Made by a program: the position numbers and the translations under genes. Positions 9,080-13,622 of a stretch of 13,622 nt of DNA are shown here, one piece after another. The stretch is from Phoronis ovalis (taxonomy: Eukaryota; Phoronida; Phoronidae): contig JAOXYB010037140.1 of the NCBI GenBank assembly GCA_028565635.1, forward strand, positions 1-13,622, written 5' to 3'. The notes under the pieces are model-generated. The model saw nothing but the letters and a program-made list of their open reading frames with translations. It did not search any database and was not told the DNA's origin. The number at the start of each line of letters is the position of its first letter. Within the stretch, counting starts at the first letter, position 1.

Positions 9080-9810
9080 ATGTACCTAACCTGCAGGTAA
9101 GACAACGAAAAAAAAACAACTGATAAATGAAATTTTACGTTTTTCATAAAAATTGCTGCTGCACTACTGCAAACAGAAACTGTGTCCATACCAGGAACAG
9201 CGACCTTGAACTTTTTGTATGTATTTTTAAACCAGTGGTAAAATTACATAACACAGCCCAAAGCCTATTGTTTTTCTGTTACATCCTTATCAAAATGTCA
9301 CATGCCTTTTATTATTATTGGTTAATCAAGTGCCAGTCTGAGTCATGGCTTCAGATAGGCAACTGATACTGAATTGTGAGATGCAGTGAAATTTTTGTTC
9401 ATTAGTTAGTTATTTCCTATCTGTGTTCTGTTCTTGAAGACTGAAGAAACCTGACTTTTGTTGGGACTATTAGTCTACAGTTATGTTAGTTATGCCATGA
9501 TACTGACATTCTGAAGAGTATAAGAAACTATGATTCTAAGAAATAGCTAGCAATGGTTTATCCAAGAGGAGGAAGTGACAATGCTTCATTTGTCAGCTAT
9601 TTGGATCTTACTGCAGTTGATTTGCATGTATTTGCAAATGATGAGTGTGTTGCAAGTATGTACCTAATATTTTGATGTTTTTCCCAAAATTATTATCATT
9701 CATTCATTATTATAACAGTGAAACCAGAACAGAAGGTGTTGGTTCTGTTCAGCAGGCTGTGTAAAAATTCATTTCATCTGGGATATTTGTTTATCCCAGC
9801 GTTTTCTTAA
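9080..9810 (+). CDS. Candidate exon set: micro-exon plus two short exons, product unrecognised
   Basis: A 17-base segment (9080-9096) is bounded by a strong acceptor (TCTCTCTTTAG) and a strong donor (CAG|GTAAGA). The next open segment starts after AAATAG at 9546 and runs to 9655. Its ATG at 9553 begins M-V-Y-P-R-G-G-S-D-N, and it ends at a GTATGT donor. A 63-bp intron (9656-9718) ends in ATAACAG. The last segment (9719-9810) keeps the phase (M-K-P-E-Q-K-V-L-V-L) and stops at TAA. The micro-exon also joins in phase (V-P-N-L-Q|L-A-M-V-Y-P-R-G). V-Y-P-R-G followed by a S-x-x-L-D-L strand faintly recalls MATH domains, but this is too short to claim. Lengths are within chance, and such sites are easy to find when searched for. 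Copy B begins 40 bp downstream. Confidence 0.2.
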
Positions 9811-9841
9811 AATGCGTTTCATAGGGAGGTTTGTAGAGGTG

Positions 9842-9849
9842 CTAAGTCT
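9842..9849. repeat. Target site duplication of copy B, left (CTAAGTCT)
   Basis: Pairs with CTAAGTCC at 10086-10093, with one mismatch. The three bases GTG before each copy also agree, so the exact boundary has some slack because the element tip has mutated from GGG to GTG. Confidence 0.7.
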
Positions 9850-10085
9850 CCCAGGGGGGTACTCAAGGTTCTTTGACTACGGGGATGTGCCGCGGAACCC
9901 AATCCAAATTTTTTGAAATTGTAAGGTAGTAATCCAAATTTTGTGAAATATAAGGGTAAATTTTTTAATATCGTTACGGTAGCAATCCAAAAAAATAGTA
10001 AAAAGTATACAATCCAAATCCAAAATTTTCAACTCGGCTGCCCCCCCCCCCCCCCCCACCAAAAAATAACCTGAGTACGCCCGTG
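9850..10085 (-). mobile_element. MITE copy B of the CCCGGG-ended family, internally deleted
   Basis: The left end is CCCAGGGGGGTACTCAAGGT and the right end is a degraded GAGTACGCCCGTG. At 236 bp it is about 150 bp shorter than copy C. It jumps from the third 30-bp unit directly to the unit ending ATATCGTTACGGTAGC, so the loss lies between repeat units. The bases that read CACACCCCCACC in copy A have become a run of 17 C (10041-10057). Its flanks CTAAGTCT (9842-9849) and CTAAGTCC (10086-10093) agree at 7 of 8 positions, as expected for an aged 8-bp TSD. Orientation is opposite to copy C. Confidence 0.87.
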
Positions 10086-10093
10086 CTAAGTCC
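10086..10093. repeat. Target site duplication of copy B, right (CTAAGTCC)
   Basis: Right partner of 9842-9849. The 8-bp length agrees with the perfect 8-bp duplication around copy C. Confidence 0.7.
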
Positions 10094-10408
10094 ACTGATG
10101 TCAAAACAGTGAGATTTGCTTCGATTTGGTGTAATTTGAGCAAAAATATACTGTTTTGGTTAACTGTTAGCCGCTGACTAGAGAATGTGAGATAGTGCCA
10201 AAACTGAGATTCACAATCAAACCGTCAAACTTGGCAACACTGTACTTGTCTTTGGTACTCGTCTTTGATGTAATTTATGGTGATATGAATATCACTACCA
10301 CTACCAGGTGACATTGTTATTATAATTTGTTTTATTGTTTCCTATTACCTAGTGTCAGTAATTACATATTCTTAAAGCGTACAGGACTATTTGCCTGTTT
10401 TAACATGC
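10094..10408. other. AT-rich spacer between MITE copies B and C
   Basis: The only feature is a 46-codon open block (10171-10308) after an acceptor-like GTTAACTGTTAG, starting P-L-T-R-E-C-E-I-V-P and stopping at TGA 10309-10311. A possible CAG|GTGACA donor lies just before the stop. This length is expected by chance and no family was recognised, so it is not called as a gene. Confidence 0.4.
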
Positions 10409-10416
10409 ACCTAATT
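10409..10416. repeat. Target site duplication of copy C, left (ACCTAATT)
   Basis: Perfect match to 10807-10814. It fixes the element ends at CCCGGG on both sides. Confidence 0.92.
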
Positions 10417-10806
10417 CCCGGGGGGGTACTCAAGGTATTTTTTAGTGGGGGTGTGCAGCCCAGTTGAAAATTTTGGATTTGGATTGTATACTTCTTACTG
10501 TATTTTTTTGGATTGCTACTGTAAAGAAATTAAAAAATTTGGATTGCTACTTGCTGCTTACAGCAAATAATTTGGATTAATTTTAGGTTTGTATCCATAA
10601 AACGATTTTTGGAATTTGGTTTGTATCAGTCAGTTTGTGTAAAAATGGATTGCTACTCAAATATTTTAAAATTTTGGATTGCTACTCTTATATTTCACAA
10701 AATTTGGATTGCTACCCTTATATTTCAAAAAATTTGGATTACTAAAATTTTGGATTGGGTTCCGTGGCAAATCCCCGTATTCAAAAAACCTTGACTATCC
10801 CCCGGG
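10417..10806 (+). mobile_element. MITE copy C of the CCCGGG-ended family, apparently full length
   Basis: This 390-bp element has imperfect TIRs of about 40 bp. It starts CCCGGGGGGGTACTCAAGGT and, read from the other side, CCCGGGGGATAGTCAAGGT. It is flanked by a perfect 8-bp duplication, ACCTAATT (10409-10416 and 10807-10814). The body is a string of about nine diverged units of about 30 bp, each starting GGATT, most often GGATTGCTAC: 10481, 10510, 10541, 10574, about 10611, 10647, 10676, 10706, 10736. An 8-bp TSD is seen in hAT, P and Merlin-type transposons; the tips do not decide which. No transposase is encoded. Because the unit is 30 bp, one frame reads as a 10-residue repeat (K-I-W-I-A-T-L-I-F), which is an artefact. 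Confidence 0.92.
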
Positions 10807-10814
10807 ACCTAATT
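10807..10814. repeat. Target site duplication of copy C, right (ACCTAATT)
   Basis: Right partner of 10409-10416, directly after the terminal CCCGGG. Confidence 0.92.
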
Positions 10815-13243
10815 GAATTAGAGCTGATATGATTATCATTCCATAGCTGTGTAGAGGTGCAGTAGCGGAGTTCCCATGCTATAGATTTGCTATTTACTGC
10901 ACCTAGCTAATAAACCAAACATATCAAGTGGACCACCTTTGTAGCCTACTGCAGAATCCTGTTGTAAAGACAAAATTGCTATAGGGAACAACATTAGATA
11001 TGGCAAAGTAAAAATATAGATTATATATATCCACATAATTATCCAATAATAATTTGAATAATAAAACAATTAAACAAATGGAACAATGAATTGAATGAAT
11101 AACTGCAGTTATACTTTTTCTATTTCTAATGTAGAGACAACCTAATTTGAAGGAAAGTTCAAAAATAAAGGTCAATTAGAGGTCATGGTTATGTAAAGGT
11201 CATAAAGTCAATAATAGCAACCCTTGCCTAAAAAGCTATCTAATTTTTTAATATATAATTAAATAAACTAATTCTTTGGTAACAGGTATTAGGCAAGTTG
11301 TACCTGGTGTGTTGTAGCAAGTGGGTTGCATGCAGGTAAACATGTTTTTTTAGATCAGAATTTGTTTATTCTGGTTACATGGAGTTTGTCATGTGCAGCA
11401 GCATATATTTTTTTAATACTAAATAAGGGAAATAATTTGTATCCTATTGGTCATCGTAAGGAGTAGTTTCTTTGTTATCACTATAATTAATAAATGTTCT
11501 TAATATTGATTATAAAAAATAACTTAAGTGTATTTTCCTACATTTCTTTTGTACATCTTACCTGCTTGTTAATAAATGTGTGATCCTCCCTGTCCATTGT
11601 GTCACTGGTATATAGCAAAATGATGTTTACTGCACAGCTAAGTTACATTTAAAAACCCTTGCATTAGAGGGTATTGGAGGCGTAGGTGATATATGTATGA
11701 CACCCTGATTATTTTTGTCACAAATAGCTGATAACCAGAGTGTGTCTAAATAGTGAGTTACCCTTGATAAGTAACCGTTTTATGCAGTTGTGGAAAAATT
11801 AACTTTTTACCTGATGGTTGAAGATACGTTCAGTTTTTCACTATGGTGCTCAAATTGGCAATTAGTTCAGGTTAGCCTTGGATTTTTTTTATGTCAGCAG
11901 TGTTTTATAATTCTTTTTAATCAGCATTTTACTAGGTATGTTGTTACAGAAATATGGTTTGTGGAAAACAACAGAATTTGTGCCTAAGATTAACTAAGTT
12001 TGTCATTGGGGTCTTATATCTTTTAATATTACTTGGTGATACCATTTCTATAGGAAAGTTCATTTGTGTGATAAGATTATAAATTAACCAGATAGGCTTA
12101 TATACTGGCAGTATACAAGTAAACATGAATGTACAATTGGTTAATTGTTTATAGATAATAAATCATTTGTAGGTGTATTGTCCCAATAGGGTTTAAAAGA
12201 GTTTGTTGAGAGTCAATATGGGAATCTTTTTGAAATGTATTTAAAGGAGTTTGGCAATACTTTTTTAATAGCATTGTAACTACTTATATTCCATGTTGTT
12301 AGATTTTGATTAGGTCTCTAATCTCCATTGGCATTGAAGGTTAGAGCAAGGAAGTGTGGACAATGAAAGTTTGCAAGTAACCTGTTAGGTTTAAGATTAT
12401 TAATAGTGTTTGCATTCTATGTAAGAATCCTGTTCAAAACAGTACTTCTTTGTCAAAGAGTTAGGAAGTAGATAAAGGTCTGATTCAGGTACAAGCTGTA
12501 ACCATTCAGTGACATTATATGGTAGTAATATGTCTTATTGAAGGTTAAAATGCGACAGTTGTTGTGACAAAGGTTCAGCTCCTGTTGTTTGTATTTAAGT
12601 ATTCACTGAACCCTGATGGTGTATGCTTTCTGTTCTTTCAATCTATGAAAACGAAACATCATATTCTGTGCATGTCTGTCCTGATGCTAAATCTTTGTAT
12701 CATAGGATAAATGCATGGCTTTATTTCATCAAACCCTAGGATCATACCACATACCGCAGTGACCATAATAATACAAAAGCAAGTTATTGAACGACTGATC
12801 CAATATACTATTTTCATTTCTGCTCATTTAGCCTCAAAAGTGTTATTGATTGTGCACTTAAATTTTCCATAGAAATAAAAGTAACTAGCATGTATTACAT
12901 GTTTTAAATTGAAAAAAAAATGATAAATGAAAAGAAAACGTGATAGCTTTAAATACAGGCTATATAAATAATGGCTTCTGTCTGAGGAAGCCTCATCAAT
13001 CACAGAGAATTAATTCAGTTTTTTTTCATTGTTTGTCTACTGGCTTTCAATGCTATCAAACAGAATAGATACACAGCTTTCTCATAACTGTAATTCTGTA
13101 TGTGATTGTTATTCTGTTATGTATAATGTGTGTAAGTAGATTAAGTATGTTTAATTTCTGAAGTGTTTTTATTAGCACAATCTGGGACTATTATAATTAA
13201 GTTTTAATAATCACAACCACAATGTAGAATACAGTAGTTATTA
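10815..13243. other. AT-rich, intron-like or intergenic DNA without a supported gene
   Basis: No TIR element, RNA gene or reading frame beyond chance was recognised. Much of the stretch from about 11700 on is T- and G-rich on the + strand, while 11041-11110 is A-rich. Besides the receptor half-site cluster, CTGGGACTATTATAA at 13182-13196 repeats 15 bases found at 6119-6133. Its TIRs, if any, were not found. Confidence 0.5.
11156..11210 (+). promoter_or_regulatory. Cluster of nuclear-receptor half-sites including a DR5
   Basis: Three exact AGGTCA half-sites lie on one strand at 11169-11174, 11180-11185 and 11197-11202. Near-matches AGTTCA (11156-11161) and AAGTCA (11205-11210) flank them. The first two exact sites are direct repeats with a 5-base spacer (ATTAG), the classic DR5 arrangement bound by RAR/RXR heterodimers in animals that have RAR. 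The third exact site and AAGTCA form a DR2-like pair. Function is inferred from the motif only; no promoter or gene is linked to it. Confidence 0.35.
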
Positions 13244-13415
13244 GGCCCATTCACACTTACCACTTAGAGCGCTTCATAATAAAGCGCTTCAGCCTCTAAT
13301 GTGTACGTGAATAATTTGCTTCAAGAGCATTAAAATAAAGCACTTCAAGCAAAAATTAATCGTCCTCCCGAGGTGGATTAACTTTTCCTGAAGCGACTTA
13401 ACTTGCAAGTGTGGA
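13244..13415. mobile_element. Degraded MITE with GGCCCATTCACACTT end
   Basis: The left tip GGCCCATTCACACTT follows TTA. A 27-bp segment at 13250-13276 is an inverted match (20 of 27) to 13389-13415. The inside repeats the theme AAAGCGCTTCA / AAAGCACTTCAAG. The outermost right tip is missing or mutated, and no clear target duplication was found, so the right boundary is uncertain. The tip resembles that of the MITE at 3992-4230 (GGCCGTTCAGACT), hinting at a shared superfamily. The microsatellite begins about 50 bp to the right. Confidence 0.55.
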
Positions 13416-13457
13416 CACGACGCGACTTCAATTCGCTTTCTGCATTTATAAATGTAT

Positions 13458-13607
<150 letters not shown>

Positions 13608-13622
13608 CTGTAATGAATATAT

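Noticed and set aside
9127-9366. 79-codon open frame with several cysteines
   Set aside because: Several frames of this size are expected by chance in six frames, and the cysteine spacing matches no family I know.
9877-10143. Minus-strand 88-codon open frame
   Set aside because: It lies within and beside MITE copy B; the glycine run is only the poly-C tract read in reverse.
10609-10794. Open frame with a 10-residue repeat (K-I-W-I-A-T-L-I-F)
   Set aside because: It reads straight through the 30-bp repeat units of MITE copy C. A unit divisible by three gives a repeated peptide without any coding function.

Overview
This window looks like AT-rich, non-coding nuclear DNA from an animal, most likely an invertebrate. 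Four things point that way. Most of the sequence is low-complexity AT-rich DNA with no long reading frame. It holds several short non-autonomous DNA transposons (MITEs) with terminal inverted repeats (TIRs) and target site duplications (TSDs). It ends in a long (TG)n microsatellite. Splice-like signals are scattered through it. I found no bacterial gene layout, rRNA, tRNA or CRISPR array. The species cannot be read from the sequence. From memory, unverified, repeats ending in CCCGGGGGGGTACTC occur in marine invertebrate genomes.

Left edge (1-616): one copy ('copy A') of a roughly 390-bp MITE family, with a second, long-armed palindromic MITE (162-455) inserted into it. The insertion made a 9-bp TSD, and the paralogous copy at 10417-10806 preserves the empty site. 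At 617-1290 is somewhat less AT-rich DNA with a 20-bp tandem duplication and a perfect four-unit heat shock element (1043-1062). From 1290 to 3990 the DNA is AT-rich, with only weak exon-like blocks.

Middle: a 239-bp MITE with TA TSD and hairpin-forming ends lies at 3992-4230. A very tentative two-exon small gene is at 4719-5026. A long AT-rich stretch follows to 8363, where a G12 run begins. A 344-bp PIF/Harbinger-like MITE with 55-bp TIRs and TAA TSD lies at 8645-8988. A second tentative set of exons is at 9080-9810.

Right: two more copies of the CCCGGG-ended family, B (9850-10085, internally deleted) and C (10417-10806, apparently full length), lie in opposite orientation, each with its own TSD. 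A cluster of nuclear-receptor half-sites including a DR5 is at 11156-11210. AT-rich DNA follows, then a degraded MITE (about 13244-13415) and the (TG)n microsatellite (13464-13607).

No protein gene is firmly supported. Open frames of 60-110 codons are about what chance predicts at this base composition (roughly 65% AT by eye), so nearly all were left out. The two candidate genes rest on splice-site and phase agreement only. Sampled lines of the + strand are richer in T and G than in A and C, which would fit introns of a gene transcribed left to right. The best-supported content is the nested and repeated MITEs, followed by the heat shock element.
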